Part shown: piece by piece, positions 1 through 10,256 of the stretch
How positions within the stretch are numbered: the first letter of the stretch is position 1
How the letters are laid out: the number at the start of each line of letters is the position of its first letter
Source of the DNA: Pseudomonas fluorescens
Lineage (GTDB): Bacteria > Pseudomonadota > Gammaproteobacteria > Pseudomonadales > Pseudomonadaceae
DNA length: 64,000 bases
NCBI RefSeq assembly: GCF_001307275.1
Contig: NZ_CP012831.1
Coordinates: forward strand, 496,001 to 560,000
Direction of reading: 5' to 3'
Program-made: the position numbers and the translations under genes
The notes under the pieces: model-generated
Databases searched by the model: none
Told to the model about the DNA's origin: nothing
What the model saw: the letters and a program-made list of their open reading frames with translations, nothing else

Positions 1-25
1 TGGGCAGCCGCGCCCACCCGTGCAC

Positions 26-733
26 TCAAGCCTTGGCCAGCGCCGGCGTCGATTTGCTGCGTGGACGCAGTTGCGCGGCCGCCATGGCCTCATCGGTGAC
101 GCCACTCTCGGCACGCATGCCGGCCGCCAGGAACGGCACCATCAGGCGCATCACCTGCTCGATCGAGGTGTTCACGCCAAAATCGGTTTCAGCGATGGCC
201 CGCAGCGCCTTGATCCCGGACATGCTGAACGCGGCGGCGCCGAGCATGAAGTGCACTCGCCAGAACAACTCGATGGGTGGGATGCGCGGTGCGGCTTCGT
301 TGACCAACAGCATATAGCGACGGAACACCTTGCCGTACATGTCTTCCAGGTATCGCCGCAGGTGGCCCTGGCTCTGGCTGAAGGCCAGGCCCAGCAGGCG
401 CATGAAAATGGACAGGTCGTTACCGCTGCGCGGTTGCACGACAAGGGCTTGCTCGACCAGGATTTCCAGCAGCTCTTCCAGGGTAGGCTTGACGTCAGGC
501 TTGGCTTGGCGCCGCTCCAGTTCACGATCGAGGCTGAGGCAGAAAGGCCCGAGGAAGCGCGAGAAGACCGCTTGGATCAAGGCCTTTTTCGAGCCGAAGT
601 GATAATTCACCGCCGCCAGGTTGACCCCGGCCTTGCTGGTGATCAGACGCAATGAGGTTTCGGCGAAACCTTTTTCCGCGAACAACTGCTCGGCAGCATC
701 GAGAATGCGTTCAACGGTTTCCGACTGGGCCAT
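26..733 (-). CDS. psrA: PsrA, TetR-family regulator of fatty acid degradation
   Basis: A 235-residue TetR repressor. The N-terminal helix-turn-helix runs from about residue 8 to 52 and contains AVNYHFGSKKAL, the typical TetR recognition-helix motif. The C-terminal half is the ligand-binding domain. In Pseudomonas, PsrA senses long-chain fatty acids, represses fadBA and its own gene, and activates rpoS. The identification rests on sequence, on its divergent position next to lexA-sulA, and on the double operator in its promoter. The ATG at 733 is chosen because GGAG lies just upstream and the protein then begins MAQSETVERIL, close to the family length of about 233. The upstream in-frame extension has no good ribosome-binding site. 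Confidence 0.9.
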   Translation of the reverse strand: MAQSETVERILDAAEQLFAEKGFAETSLRLITSKAGVNLAAVNYHFGSKKALIQAVFSRFLGPFCLSLDRELERRQAKPDVKPTLEELLEILVEQALVVQPRSGNDLSIFMRLLGLAFSQSQGHLRRYLEDMYGKVFRRYMLLVNEAAPRIPPIELFWRVHFMLGAAAFSMSGIKALRAIAETDFGVNTSIEQVMRLMVPFLAAGMRAESGVTDEAMAAAQLRPRSKSTPALAKA

Positions 734-748
734 GGTTACTCCGCCTGA

Positions 749-775
749 CAAACACTTGTTTGAAACATACGTTTC
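749..775. promoter_or_regulatory. Double PsrA-type operator
   Basis: Two palindromes sharing one base: CAAACACTTGTTTG (749-762) and GAAACATACGTTTC (762-775). Both match the published PsrA site form (G/C)AAAC-N2-4-GTTT(G/C). They lie 16-42 bp upstream of the psrA ATG, where binding would block transcription, so autorepression is inferred. Confidence 0.8.
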
Positions 776-912
776 AGCCCAGGGGTTGTCAAGCCTGCCG
801 GGGCGTTTTGCGAACGCCCGGTCACGTATTTAACCACACCTTTTCACAGGGGGTAGCCCTGCCCCATCCCACAACCCGACCGACCGTCCAGCGGCCTGTG
901 GAAAAAGGAGGA

Positions 913-940
913 TTGCCAAGTGGCGTTCACTGTATATAAT
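913..940 (+). promoter_or_regulatory. lexA promoter
   Basis: A -35 element TTGCCA (913-918) and a -10 element TATAAT (935-940) with a 16-bp spacer, 35 bp before the lexA ATG. The -10 lies inside the first SOS box, so LexA binding would occlude RNA polymerase. Confidence 0.65.
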
Positions 941-945
941 CCCAG
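930..945 (+). promoter_or_regulatory. SOS box 1 (LexA operator)
   Basis: CTGTATATAATCCCAG fits CTG-N10-CAG, the gammaproteobacterial LexA site. It overlaps the lexA -10 element. Confidence 0.75.
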
Positions 946-948
946 TCA

Positions 949-964
949 CTGTATAAAAAGACAG
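949..964 (+). promoter_or_regulatory. SOS box 2 (LexA operator)
   Basis: CTGTATAAAAAGACAG fits the LexA consensus CTGT-N8-ACAG. It begins 19 bp after the start of box 1 and ends 10 bp before the lexA ATG. Confidence 0.85.
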
Positions 965-974
965 AGCGATCAAT

Positions 975-1583
975 ATGCTAAAGCTGACGCCACGCCAAGC
1001 AGAGATTCTGGCCTTCATCAAACGCTGCCTCGAAGACAACGGCTACCCGCCGACCCGTGCGGAAATCGCACAGGAACTGGGTTTCAAGTCGCCCAACGCG
1101 GCTGAAGAACACCTCAAGGCGCTGGCGCGCAAGGGCGCGATCGAAATGACCCCGGGCGCATCCCGTGGCATTCGTATCCCCGGCTTCGAAGCCAAGGCCG
1201 ACGAAACCACCCTGCCGATCATCGGCCGAGTCGCGGCGGGCGCACCGATCCTTGCCCAGCAGCACGTCGAGGAATCCTGCAACATCAACCCTTCGTTCTT
1301 TCATCCCCGGGCCGATTACCTGCTTCGTGTACACGGCATGAGCATGAAGGACATCGGCATCTTCGACGGTGACCTCCTGGCCGTCCACACCACCCGCGAA
1401 GCCCGCAATGGCCAGATCGTGGTGGCGCGAATCGGTGACGAGGTGACCGTCAAGCGCTTCAAGCGCGACGGCAGCAAGGTCTGGCTCATTGCCGAGAACC
1501 CGGAGTTCGCCCCCATCGAAGTGAACCTGAAAGATCAGGACCTGGTCATCGAAGGCTTGAGCGTCGGCGTCATTCGCCGCTAA
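975..1583 (+). CDS. lexA: LexA, SOS response repressor and self-cleaving protease
   Basis: A 202-residue LexA, the usual length. The N-terminal winged helix-turn-helix (about residues 1-65) begins [16 protein letters not shown]. The Ala-Gly cleavage site is in GRVAAGAP near residue 85. The S24-type catalytic Ser is in HGMSMKD and the catalytic Lys in DEVTVKRFK. RecA-stimulated self-cleavage inactivates it after DNA damage. It lies 10 bp upstream of sulA and so is probably cotranscribed with it. Two LexA boxes just upstream show autoregulation. Confidence 0.97.
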   Translation: MLKLTPRQAEILAFIKRCLEDNGYPPTRAEIAQELGFKSPNAAEEHLKALARKGAIEMTPGASRGIRIPGFEAKADETTLPIIGRVAAGAPILAQQHVEESCNINPSFFHPRADYLLRVHGMSMKDIGIFDGDLLAVHTTREARNGQIVVARIGDEVTVKRFKRDGSKVWLIAENPEFAPIEVNLKDQDLVIEGLSVGVIRR

Positions 1584-1593
1584 AGGAGGCTTT

Positions 1594-2067
1594 ATGCAGT
1601 TCCCTCACACACCACAACACACACAACTTCCGCTGTTCGAGGCATTCATGGCCCAACCGCTGGTTCCAGTCCTGAAAGAGGTCATCGAGTCGCCCTGGGG
1701 CGTCGAACCCGAGGCCTTCAGCGAACTGTCGTTACGTGGTGCGGCCGGAAACTGCCTGAACCTGCTGGCGCCGATTCTGCGAGAACTCAGCCAGGACCAG
1801 GATGCTCGCTGGTTGACGCTGATCGCCCCACCGGCCAGCGTTACCCAGGCCTGGCTGCGTGACGCCGGCCTGAACCGTGAGCGCATCCTGTTGCTGCAGC
1901 CGAGGGGCACCCAAAGCGCCCAACAGTTGACTTGCGAGGCCTTGCGTCTGGGCCGTAGCCACACCGTGGTCAGCTGGCTCAACCCACTGACCACGGCCGC
2001 ACGGCAACAGTTGATCAGCGCCGCCCGCACCGGGGACGCACAAAGCCTGAATATTCGATTGGGCTAA
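1594..2067 (+). CDS. sulA: SulA, SOS-induced cell division inhibitor
   Basis: A 157-residue SulA-like protein, a RecA/ImuA-superfamily fold without a nucleotide-binding motif. Family-typical stretches are VIESPWGVEPEAFSELS near residue 30 and WLTLIAPP near residue 82. SulA binds FtsZ and blocks ring assembly while DNA is damaged. A strong ribosome-binding site AAAGGAGG precedes the ATG. The lexA-sulA pairing is known in pseudomonads and places it under the two upstream SOS boxes. Confidence 0.9.
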   Translation: MQFPHTPQHTQLPLFEAFMAQPLVPVLKEVIESPWGVEPEAFSELSLRGAAGNCLNLLAPILRELSQDQDARWLTLIAPPASVTQAWLRDAGLNRERILLLQPRGTQSAQQLTCEALRLGRSHTVVSWLNPLTTAARQQLISAARTGDAQSLNIRLG

Positions 2068-2079
2068 GACAAACGCGGG

Positions 2080-2100
2080 GCTTCTCCAAAGTAGAGAAGC
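2080..2100 (+). terminator. Hairpin after sulA
   Basis: A 7-bp perfect stem, GCTTCTC pairing with GAGAAGC around a 7-base loop, starts 13 bp after the sulA stop. No T-run follows, so intrinsic termination is uncertain. Confidence 0.35.
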
Positions 2101-2138
2101 CGACCAGCCACACTATTCAAAAAAGCCGACAGACGGGA

Positions 2139-2372
2139 TCAGTGAAGAACCCGCGGCCCCTCTTCCTTGTTGAATTCGCCTTCAACCAGGCGACCTGCCA
2201 TCTGGACGCCCACGCTCAGCATCGCCTTGGCGACTTCGACGTGTTGGCCCTGGAGGAATACCTTGGCATCTTCGGAGAAGTTCAAGGTCACCAGAGAACC
2301 CTCGTCCTCGGCCCTGCGCAGCTCGATGCGGCCATCAGGAAGTTCGACAATTTCTAGAAAGGACGTAGGCAT
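2139..2372 (-). CDS. Conserved Pseudomonas protein of unknown function (PA3009-like)
   Basis: A 77-residue cytoplasmic protein beginning MPTSFLEIVELPDGRIEL. No signal peptide or membrane segment is visible. I recognise it only by position: P. aeruginosa has a similar small gene between sulA and topA. The ATG at 2372 is preferred because GGAGAAC lies 11 bases upstream and the family-like sequence starts there; the longer frame to 2453 lacks a ribosome-binding site. It is the second gene after the DUF6586 gene in the same direction, 106 bp apart, so the two may be cotranscribed. Function unknown. Confidence 0.7.
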   Translation of the reverse strand: MPTSFLEIVELPDGRIELRRAEDEGSLVTLNFSEDAKVFLQGQHVEVAKAMLSVGVQMAGRLVEGEFNKEEGPRVLH

Positions 2373-2478
2373 AAAAGTCTGTTCTCCACGAAAGGCGAGG
2401 ATTATATAGTCATCGGCCAGGCTCCGCTCGGGATCTTGACCAAGCGTTATCAACGAACGTAACGGGCCGAGGAGAAAC

Positions 2479-3003
2479 TCAGCACTCGTTCAACCCTTCA
2501 CGAAAGCGTATCGCCAGGCTCTTGAGGTTCTGGCGCCAGCTCTCCAGTTCCTCCCGGCTCAACTCCTGCTCCGGGTCTTGCTCATCCAGATTGACCGCCA
2601 CGATCAACGGTTGGGTCACGTCCCCCTTGGGCTTGCGCGGGGCCCGGGGCGGCTCGAACAGCGCCGCATGGGCCGCCAATAGCTTCGCAAGCCAGGTTTC
2701 CGGGTTATGCGCCAGTTCGACCATTTCGGCCAACTCCGGAATCGCGATGGTTTCCAGCGCTTCGCGGGTCAACAGCAGCTCGGCTCGCGGGGCGTTCGCT
2801 TGTGGCAGGCGATAGAAACCAGCGATTTCATGGCACAACCCCAACAACGCACCGTACAGGTGGAACAGCGCGGACTCACGTCCTGCCTGGAGCAGCGCCG
2901 GGGAATTCATCGCGCGCCCGTCCTCGGCCCTGGTGAGTGCTTCGAGCGACAGGCCGGCGAAATAGATTTTCTGATTGGTGCGGGTATAGAGTTCGTGGGC
3001 CAT
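2479..3003 (-). CDS. DUF6586 family protein
   Basis: A 174-residue protein beginning MAHELYTRTNQKIYFAGL, which I recognise as the pseudomonad DUF6586 family (PA3010-like). It is mostly helical, with a charged tail EQDPEQELSREELESWRQ, and has no signal peptide. The ATG at 3003 begins the conserved sequence; the upstream extension reaches into the terminator region and is rejected. It lies downstream of topA in the same direction, separated by a strong terminator. Function unknown. Confidence 0.75.
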   Translation of the reverse strand: MAHELYTRTNQKIYFAGLSLEALTRAEDGRAMNSPALLQAGRESALFHLYGALLGLCHEIAGFYRLPQANAPRAELLLTREALETIAIPELAEMVELAHNPETWLAKLLAAHAALFEPPRAPRKPKGDVTQPLIVAVNLDEQDPEQELSREELESWRQNLKSLAIRFREGLNEC

Positions 3004-3086
3004 GGCGGCATCTCCCCAACGAAATGAAAGCTTCACGCAAGTGCGACAGTGTCGTGGATCAACCGAGGCCACTGCAAGCCAAAAAC

Positions 3087-3130
3087 AAAAAGGCCGCATG
3101 AAAACCTATGGGTTGTCATGCGGCCTTTTT
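3087..3130 (-). terminator. Terminator downstream of topA
   Basis: The inverted repeat AGGCCGCATGA...TCATGCGGCCT is flanked by A-rich and T-rich runs, so it could act in both directions. The nearest gene that would use it is topA on the minus strand, ending 110 bp away. Confidence 0.8.
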
Positions 3131-3175
3131 GTCAGGTCCATGCAGATTTAGCGATTGTAGAGGGCGGCTGCGCCG

Positions 3176-3201
3176 CCAGCGGGAGCAAGCCCCCTCGCGA
3201 C
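3176..3201. repeat. Partial REP element (GGGAGCAAGC family)
   Basis: A single degenerate arm, AGCGGGAGCAAGC followed by CCCCTCGCGAC, related to the AGCGGGAGCAAGCTCCCTCGCCAC arms at 19.2, 38.9 and 58.3 kb. No matching partner arm is seen. Confidence 0.55.
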
Positions 3202-3239
3202 AAGAGCCTCAACCCCGCCCTCCAGACAAGCCCTGGCGA

Positions 3240-5852
3240 TCAGCGCTTGTCTTCAACGGTCCATTTACCGCCATCGTAGTACGCCTTCCAGCCGGTCGGC
3301 TTGCCGTCGACTTCGGTCTGCACATACTGCTCCTTGGTCTTGCGGCTGTAGCGAATGACCGCCGGGCGTCCTTCCGGATCCTTCTGTGGTGCCTCACAGA
3401 GGAAATGGTACTTCGGATCGATTTCGTCCTTGTGCGGCACGATCTCCATCACCAATGGCGCACGGGTCTCACGGTTTTTCGGGAACTGGCTGGCCGCCAG
3501 GAACAGGCCAGAGGCACCGTCACGCAGGATATAGGTGTCGTTGACCTTCTCGCACTTGAGCTCCGGCATTTTCACCGGGTCCATCTTCGGCGGCGCCGCG
3601 TCACCGCTCTTGAGCAGTTTGCGCGTGTTTTTGCAGGTCGGGTTGGTGCAGCCGAAGAACTTGCCGAAACGGCCGGTCTTGAGCTGCATCTCGCTGCCAC
3701 ACTTGTCGCATTCCAGGCTCGGGCCTTCGTAACCCTTGATGCGATAAGTGCCCTCTTCAATCTCGTAGCCGGCACAGTCCGGATTGTTACCGCAGATGTG
3801 CAGCTTGCGCTTCTCATCCAGCAGGTAGGCATCCATCGCCGTGCTACAGATCGGGCAGCGATGCTTGCCACGCAGCACCAGGGATTCCGATTCGCCCTCG
3901 TCGTCCGCGGCGATTTCGTCGCCCGGCACCAGGTTGACCGTCGCCTTGCAGCGTTCCTTGGGCGGCAGGCTGTAGCCCGAGCAACCGAGGAAGACACCGG
4001 TCGAGGCGGTCCGGATTTGCATCGGACGGCCGCAGGTGAGACACGGGATGTCGGTCATGACCGGCTGGTTGGCCCGCATGCCGTTGTCCGGGCTCTCCGC
4101 CACTTCAAGTTTTTTCTTGAAGTCGCCGTAGAACTCGTCGAGAACGTTTTTCCAGTCCCGCTCGCCCTGGGCCACATCGTCGAGGTTCTCTTCCATGCCG
4201 GCGGTGAAGCCGTAGTCCATCAGGTTCGAGAAGCTCTCGGACAAACGCTCGGTGACGATGTCACCCATCTTTTCCGAATAGAAACGACGGTTGTGCAGCG
4301 CCACGTAACCGCGGTCCTGGATGGTGGAAATGATGGCGGCATAGGTCGAAGGACGACCGATACCGCGCTTTTCCATTTCCTTGACCAGGCTGGCTTCGGA
4401 GTAACGGGCCGGCGGCTTGGTGAAGTGCTGGGTCGGATCGAGCTTGATCAGCTTCATCACGTCGCCCTGGGCCATGTCCGGCAGGACGTCGTCATCCCCA
4501 GGCTTGGTGATTTGCGGCATGACGCGGGTGTAGCCGTCGAACTTCAGGATGCGGCCCTTGGCACGCAACTCGAAGTCACCGGCACCAACGCTGACCGTGG
4601 TCGACAGGTATTGCGCCGGCAGCATCTGGCAAGCCAGGAACTGGCGCCAGATCAGCTCGTAGAGGCGCTCGGCGTCACGTTCCATGCCCGACAGCTTGCT
4701 TGGCTCGGTGTTGGCATCGGACGGACGAATCGCTTCGTGAGCCTCCTGCGCGCCTTCCTTGCTGCTGTAGACGTTCGGCGTGTCCGGCAGGTACTTCTTG
4801 CCGAATTCGCTTTCTATATAAGTGCGCGCCATCGCCACCGCATCGACCGACAGGTTGGTCGAGTCGGTACGCATATAGGTGATGTATCCGGCTTCGTACA
4901 GACGCTGGGCCATCATCATGGTCTTCTTCACGCCAAAGCCCAGGCGGTTGCTTGCGGCCTGTTGCAGCGTGGAGGTGATGAACGGCGCCGACGGCTTGCT
5001 GCTGGTCGGCTTGTCTTCGCGCTTGACGATGCTGTAGCTGGAAGCCTTGAGCTTCTCCAGCGCCGCCATGGCCTGGGCTTCGTTGAGTGGCTTGAAGGCC
5101 TCGCCCTTCTCGCGGGCCACGTCGAAGCGCACGGTCGCGCCCTTGGCGGTGCCGAGGTCGGCGTGGACTTCCCAGTACTCTTCAGGGATGAACGCGCGGA
5201 TCTCACGCTCGCGCTCCACCACCAGCTTCACCGCAACCGACTGTACGCGACCAGCCGACAGGCCACGGGCGATCTTGGCCCACAGCAGCGGCGAGACCAT
5301 GTAGCCCACCACGCGGTCGAGGAAGCGACGCGCCTGCTGGGCGTTGACCCGATCGATATCCAACTCGCCCGGTTGGGAAAAGGCTTCCTGGATGGCCTTC
5401 TTGGTAATTTCGTTGAACACCACGCGCTTGTAGCGGCTGTCATCCCCACCGATGGCTTCGCGCAGGTGCCAGGCAATGGCTTCCCCTTCGCGGTCCAAGT
5501 CCGTCGCGAGATAGATGGTGTCGGCATCCTTGGCGAGCCGGCGCAGCTCTTCGATGACCTTTTCCTTGCCCGGGAGGATCTCGTACTTGGCTTTCCAGCC
5601 GTGTTCCGGATCGACCCCCATGCGGGAGACCAGCTGCTTGCGCGCCTTGTCCTTGGGCGACAGCGCCGGCACTTCACCGGCAGCAGCCTTGCCGCGCTTG
5701 GCGGCTGGCTCCTTGCTGGCGCTAGCCGAACCGCTGGTGGGCAGGTCTCGGATATGGCCGATACTCGACTTCACCACGTATTGGTTGCCCAGATACTTGT
5801 TGATGGTCTTGGCCTTAGCCGGGGATTCCACAATGACCAGCGATTTGCCCAT
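3240..5852 (-). CDS. topA: DNA topoisomerase I, type IA
   Basis: An 870-residue topoisomerase I that relaxes negative supercoils. The Toprim domain starts at residue 4 ([18 protein letters not shown]), with the acidic DLDREGEA motif near residue 118. The catalytic tyrosine is in [11 protein letters not shown] near residue 327. Three C-terminal zinc ribbons are visible: CLTCG...C (about 603), CPIC...C (about 665) and CDKCGSE...C (about 710), followed by a fourth ribbon-like module without cysteines. The ATG at 5852 gives the family-typical start [16 protein letters not shown] terminator lies downstream. Length fits the pseudomonad enzyme. Confidence 0.97.
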   Translation of the reverse strand: MGKSLVIVESPAKAKTINKYLGNQYVVKSSIGHIRDLPTSGSASASKEPAAKRGKAAAGEVPALSPKDKARKQLVSRMGVDPEHGWKAKYEILPGKEKVIEELRRLAKDADTIYLATDLDREGEAIAWHLREAIGGDDSRYKRVVFNEITKKAIQEAFSQPGELDIDRVNAQQARRFLDRVVGYMVSPLLWAKIARGLSAGRVQSVAVKLVVEREREIRAFIPEEYWEVHADLGTAKGATVRFDVAREKGEAFKPLNEAQAMAALEKLKASSYSIVKREDKPTSSKPSAPFITSTLQQAASNRLGFGVKKTMMMAQRLYEAGYITYMRTDSTNLSVDAVAMARTYIESEFGKKYLPDTPNVYSSKEGAQEAHEAIRPSDANTEPSKLSGMERDAERLYELIWRQFLACQMLPAQYLSTTVSVGAGDFELRAKGRILKFDGYTRVMPQITKPGDDDVLPDMAQGDVMKLIKLDPTQHFTKPPARYSEASLVKEMEKRGIGRPSTYAAIISTIQDRGYVALHNRRFYSEKMGDIVTERLSESFSNLMDYGFTAGMEENLDDVAQGERDWKNVLDEFYGDFKKKLEVAESPDNGMRANQPVMTDIPCLTCGRPMQIRTASTGVFLGCSGYSLPPKERCKATVNLVPGDEIAADDEGESESLVLRGKHRCPICSTAMDAYLLDEKRKLHICGNNPDCAGYEIEEGTYRIKGYEGPSLECDKCGSEMQLKTGRFGKFFGCTNPTCKNTRKLLKSGDAAPPKMDPVKMPELKCEKVNDTYILRDGASGLFLAASQFPKNRETRAPLVMEIVPHKDEIDPKYHFLCEAPQKDPEGRPAVIRYSRKTKEQYVQTEVDGKPTGWKAYYDGGKWTVEDKR

Positions 5853-5967
5853 GGATCAGAAAATTCCTGAATTCTAAAAAGTGAAAGGCGGTTGGCGCCT
5901 GACGCGGCACCGCTATATATAGTGGCTGCAAGGTGAGGTCAAGCGCAGGGTTGCCCGCATGCCGGCC

Positions 5968-6204
5968 TCAAGGCGTGGAAAAAATGCTCTCCTCGGCCTG
6001 CACCAAAGCAAAGCGTGGCACCTGTTCGCCGTCAACCTCGACGGACTCCTGGAACATGCTCAAGGGACGCACCCAAAAGCCGTAATCGCCATACAGGGCT
6101 TGATAGAACACCACTTCTTCTTCGGTCTCGGAATGCCGCGCGATGCTGAATACGCGGTACTGCGGACCTTTGTAATGCTGGTAGAGCCCAGGTTGTATCG
6201 GCAT
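5968..6204 (-). CDS. DUF1653 domain protein
   Basis: A 78-residue protein built almost entirely of the DUF1653 fold: GLYQHYKGPQYRVFSIARHS, then VVFYQALYGDYGFWVRPL and MFQESVEVDG. It is cytoplasmic with no known activity. The ATG at 6204 is chosen because GAGG lies about 9 bases upstream; a TTG six codons earlier is less likely. It lies between fadA and topA in the same direction, after the fadBA terminator, so it probably has its own promoter. Confidence 0.8.
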   Translation of the reverse strand: MPIQPGLYQHYKGPQYRVFSIARHSETEEEVVFYQALYGDYGFWVRPLSMFQESVEVDGEQVPRFALVQAEESIFSTP

Positions 6205-6263
6205 GTCTTGGCCCTCACTCAAATCTTTTCAAAATAAAAACAAAATTTTTCTACTAAACCCGG

Positions 6264-6294
6264 AAAAAACAAAAACCGGGGCACTTGGCCCCGG
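6264..6294 (-). terminator. fadBA operon terminator
   Basis: Read on the minus strand, CCGGGG-CCAAGTG-CCCCGG is followed by T5GT6. It starts 18 bp after the fadA stop. Confidence 0.9.
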
Positions 6295-6312
6295 CTTCCA
6301 TCGACGCAACGC

Positions 6313-7503
<1,191 letters not shown>

Positions 7504-7518
7504 CTAGTCGTTGGGCGC

Positions 7519-9666
7519 TTAACCGAAGAAACGCTGGCCGTTCTTGGCCATCTCACGCAGCTTCGCGGTCGGGTGGTACAGCGCGCCCAGATCAGCGTAC
7601 TGGTCAGCCAGGGCAACGAACTCGGCCACACCGATCGAATCGATGTAACGCAGCGCACCGCCACGGAATGGAGGGAAACCGATACCGTAGACCAGACCCA
7701 TGTCGGCTTCGGCGGCGGTTTCGACAATGCCGTCTTCCAGGCAACGCACGGTTTCGAGGCACAGCGGGATCATCATCCAGTTGATGATGTCCTCGTCGGT
7801 GACTTCGCGCTGCTCGTAGACGATCGGCTTGAGCACTTCCAGCACCGACGAGTCGGCGACTTTCTTCTGCTTGCCGCGCTTGTCGGTCTCGTAGGCGTAG
7901 AAGCCCTTGCCGTTCTTCTGGCCCAGGCGCTTGGCTTCGTAGAGCACGTCGACAGCCGAACGACGGTCGTCCTTCATGCGGTCCGGGAAACCTTCAGCCA
8001 TCACGTCGCGACCATGGTGGCCGGTGTCGATGCCGACCACGTCCATCAGGTACGCCGGGCCCATCGGCCAGCCGAATTTTTCCATGATCTTGTCGATGCG
8101 CACGAAGTCCACACCGGCGCTGACCAGCTTGGCGAAACCGCCGAAGTACGGGAACAGCACACGGTTGACCAAAAAGCCCGGGCAGTCGTTGACGACGATC
8201 GGGTTCTTGCCCATTTTCTTGGCGTAGGCCACGGTGGTGGCCACCGCCAGTTCGCTGGACTTCTCGCCACGGATCACTTCCACCAGCGGCATCATGTGCA
8301 CCGGGTTGAAGAAGTGCATGCCGACGAAGTTCTCCGGACGCTTGAGGGCCTTGGCCAGCAGCGAAATGGAGATGGTCGAGGTGTTCGAGGCGAGGATGGT
8401 GTCCTCTTTGACCTTGTCTTCGACTTCAGCCAGTACCGCCTGCTTGACCTTCGGGTTCTCGACAACCGCTTCGACCACCAGGTCGACATGGCCGAAATCG
8501 CCATAGGACAGGGTCGGACGAATGCCGTTGAGCACTTCGGCCATCTTCGCGGCGGTCATGCGACCTTTGTCGACACGACCGACCAACAGCTTGGCGGCTT
8601 CGGCCAGGCCTTGCTCGATCCCGTGTTCGTTGATGTCCTTCATCAGGATCGGCGTGCCTTTGGACGCCGACTGGTAGGCGATGCCGCCCCCCATGATACC
8701 GGCGCCGAGCACGGCGGCCTGCTTCACGTCACGGGCGATTTCGTCGTAGGCCTTGGCCTTTTTCTTCAGTTCCTGATCGTTGAGGAACAGACCGATCAGG
8801 CTTTGTGCAGCCGAGGTCTTGGCCAGCTTGACGAAGCCGGCGGCCTCGACTTCCAGGGCCTTGTCGCGACCGAAGTTCGCGGCTTTCTGGATGGTCTTGA
8901 TCGCTTCGACCGGCGCCGGGTAGTTCGGGCCTGCCTGACCGGCCACGAAACCCTTGGCGGTTTCGAAGGCCATCATTTGTTCGATGGCGTTGAGCTTGAG
9001 CTTTTCCAGCTTCGGCTGACGCTTGGCCTTGTAGTCGAACTCACCGCTGATGGCACGCTTGATGGTTTCAAGGGCCGCTTCATGGAGCTTGCCAGGTTCG
9101 ACCACGGCATCCACGGCACCGACTTTCAGCGCGTCTTCGGCACGGTTTTCCTTGCCGGCGGCAATCCACTCGATAGCGTTGTCGGCACCGATCAGGCGCG
9201 GCAGGCGCACGGTGCCGCCAAAGCCCGGGTAGATGCCCAGCTTGACTTCCGGCAGGCCGATCTTGGCCGTGGTGGCCATGACGCGGTAATCCGCCGCCAG
9301 GCACATTTCCAGGCCGCCACCCAGGGCGATGCCGTTGATGGCCGCGACGGTCGGTACGTTGAGGTCTTCGAAGTCGCTGAAAATACGGTTGGCTTCGAGG
9401 TTGCCAGCGATCAGTTCGGCATCGGGCAGCTTGAAGTTGTCGACGAATTCGGTGATGTCGGCACCGACGATGAACACGTCCTTGCCGCTGCTGACGATCA
9501 CACCCTTGATCGAAGCATCTGCCTTGATAGTGTCTACGGCCTGACGCAATTCATTCAGGGTTAGACGGTTGAACTTGTTGACGGACTCACCCTTGAGGTC
9601 GAACTTCAGTTCGACGATGCCACTTTCAAGAGCCTTAACCGTGATGGCTTTACCTTCGTAAATCAT
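7519..9666 (-). CDS. fadB: FadB, multifunctional fatty acid oxidation alpha subunit
   Basis: A 715-residue protein, the length I recall for Pseudomonas FadB. The N-terminal crotonase domain (about 1-190) provides enoyl-CoA hydratase and isomerase activity, with [10 protein letters not shown] and [13 protein letters not shown] forming the oxyanion-hole region. The 3-hydroxyacyl-CoA dehydrogenase domain begins at the NAD motif [14 protein letters not shown] near residue 320, with the catalytic His in GMHFFNPVH near residue 450. The ATG at 9666 gives the conserved start [16 protein letters not shown]; the TTG one codon earlier is not needed. First gene of the fadBA operon. Confidence 0.97.
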   Translation of the reverse strand: MIYEGKAITVKALESGIVELKFDLKGESVNKFNRLTLNELRQAVDTIKADASIKGVIVSSGKDVFIVGADITEFVDNFKLPDAELIAGNLEANRIFSDFEDLNVPTVAAINGIALGGGLEMCLAADYRVMATTAKIGLPEVKLGIYPGFGGTVRLPRLIGADNAIEWIAAGKENRAEDALKVGAVDAVVEPGKLHEAALETIKRAISGEFDYKAKRQPKLEKLKLNAIEQMMAFETAKGFVAGQAGPNYPAPVEAIKTIQKAANFGRDKALEVEAAGFVKLAKTSAAQSLIGLFLNDQELKKKAKAYDEIARDVKQAAVLGAGIMGGGIAYQSASKGTPILMKDINEHGIEQGLAEAAKLLVGRVDKGRMTAAKMAEVLNGIRPTLSYGDFGHVDLVVEAVVENPKVKQAVLAEVEDKVKEDTILASNTSTISISLLAKALKRPENFVGMHFFNPVHMMPLVEVIRGEKSSELAVATTVAYAKKMGKNPIVVNDCPGFLVNRVLFPYFGGFAKLVSAGVDFVRIDKIMEKFGWPMGPAYLMDVVGIDTGHHGRDVMAEGFPDRMKDDRRSAVDVLYEAKRLGQKNGKGFYAYETDKRGKQKKVADSSVLEVLKPIVYEQREVTDEDIINWMMIPLCLETVRCLEDGIVETAAEADMGLVYGIGFPPFRGGALRYIDSIGVAEFVALADQYADLGALYHPTAKLREMAKNGQRFFG

Positions 9667-10035
9667 CAACTGATCTCCACGATATGGAAGCTGAACAGTA
9701 CACGTTGGACGCTGGCTGCTGGTTCGGCATTGACGTTACCGTCGATGCTACGCCAATCCGCCAGGCACACCCGTCAACGCGATAGTCGGGGTCTGTAGGA
9801 GCCGTCTGAAAATACAAACGCTCAATTCATACGCCCGTTTGATTTGGGTACGTCACCTTCACGGAATTTCCGACAATTGTCAATCGCCCTAAACACAGGC
9901 GTGAACGCGACTTTACGGTCATTTCCGTACCCTACGGATCCGCAACACGGCGCCGCATGAGCAGCCATTCATAGAATCAATCATTAGAAAAATCGCCCTA
10001 ATTCCAGACAGACCGGATCCAGCCGACTAAGCTGT

Positions 10036-10149
10036 CGGGAATGTGATTGAATTTTGCGAAATGAAGGGCGGTGCGAACGCACGTCCTGACACGAGATGGA
10101 TTACCGGCCTGCCTGGCCAACCCGCCCGATGAGACTGTCGGGCTTTTTT
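10036..10149 (+). ncRNA. Candidate small RNA upstream of fadBA
   Basis: A plus-strand segment ends in a good intrinsic terminator although no plus-strand gene lies upstream for 8 kb. It contains a possible hairpin GTGCG-AA-CGCAC (10071-10082), a second GGCC-TGCCT-GGCC (10106-10118) and then the terminator stem. CTAAGCT at 10027-10033 resembles a stationary-phase -10 element, which would give an RNA of about 110 bases. No ribosome-binding site with an ORF is apparent. I cannot match it to a named family. The 5' end is a guess. Confidence 0.4.
10124..10149 (+). terminator. Orphan intrinsic terminator on the plus strand
   Basis: A 6-bp perfect stem, GCCCGA pairing with TCGGGC around an 8-base loop, is followed directly by T6. 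Both flanking protein genes run on the minus strand and cannot use it in this orientation. Confidence 0.7.
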
Positions 10150-10155
10150 ATGCCC

Positions 10156-10252
10156 GTAGGAGCTGCCGGAGGCTGCGATCTCTTGATTTTCACTTGAGAT
10201 TCAGTGAACGGTGGACAGATCGCAGCCTCGCTGCGCTCGACAGCTCCTGCAG
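10156..10252. repeat. REP-like inverted repeat (GAGCTG-N-GCAGCCTC family)
   Basis: Left arm GTAGGAGCTGCCGGAGGCTG and the matching right arm CAGCCTCGCTGCGC...ACAGCTCCTGC enclose GCGATCT...AGATCGC. This resembles a repeat common in P. fluorescens genomes and differs from the GAGCGAGCTTGCTCGCGA family elsewhere in the window. Confidence 0.65.
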
Positions 10253-10256
10253 CGCT

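Larger units (their letters stand above)
9667..10256. other. 590-bp intergenic region: fadBA promoter side, small-RNA candidate, REP-like element
   Basis: It holds no convincing protein gene. The fadBA promoter must lie here; an inverted pair CAAACG (9815-9820) and CGTTTG (9836-9841) resembles separated PsrA half-sites. Further right are an orphan plus-strand terminator (10124-10149) and a REP-like inverted repeat (10156-10252). Confidence 0.6.

Noticed and set aside
3108-5870. A 920-codon open frame on the plus strand opposite topA
   Set aside because: It is the antisense shadow of topA, created by GC-rich third-position bias. The product is low-complexity and rich in Arg, His, Leu and Val, with no domain.
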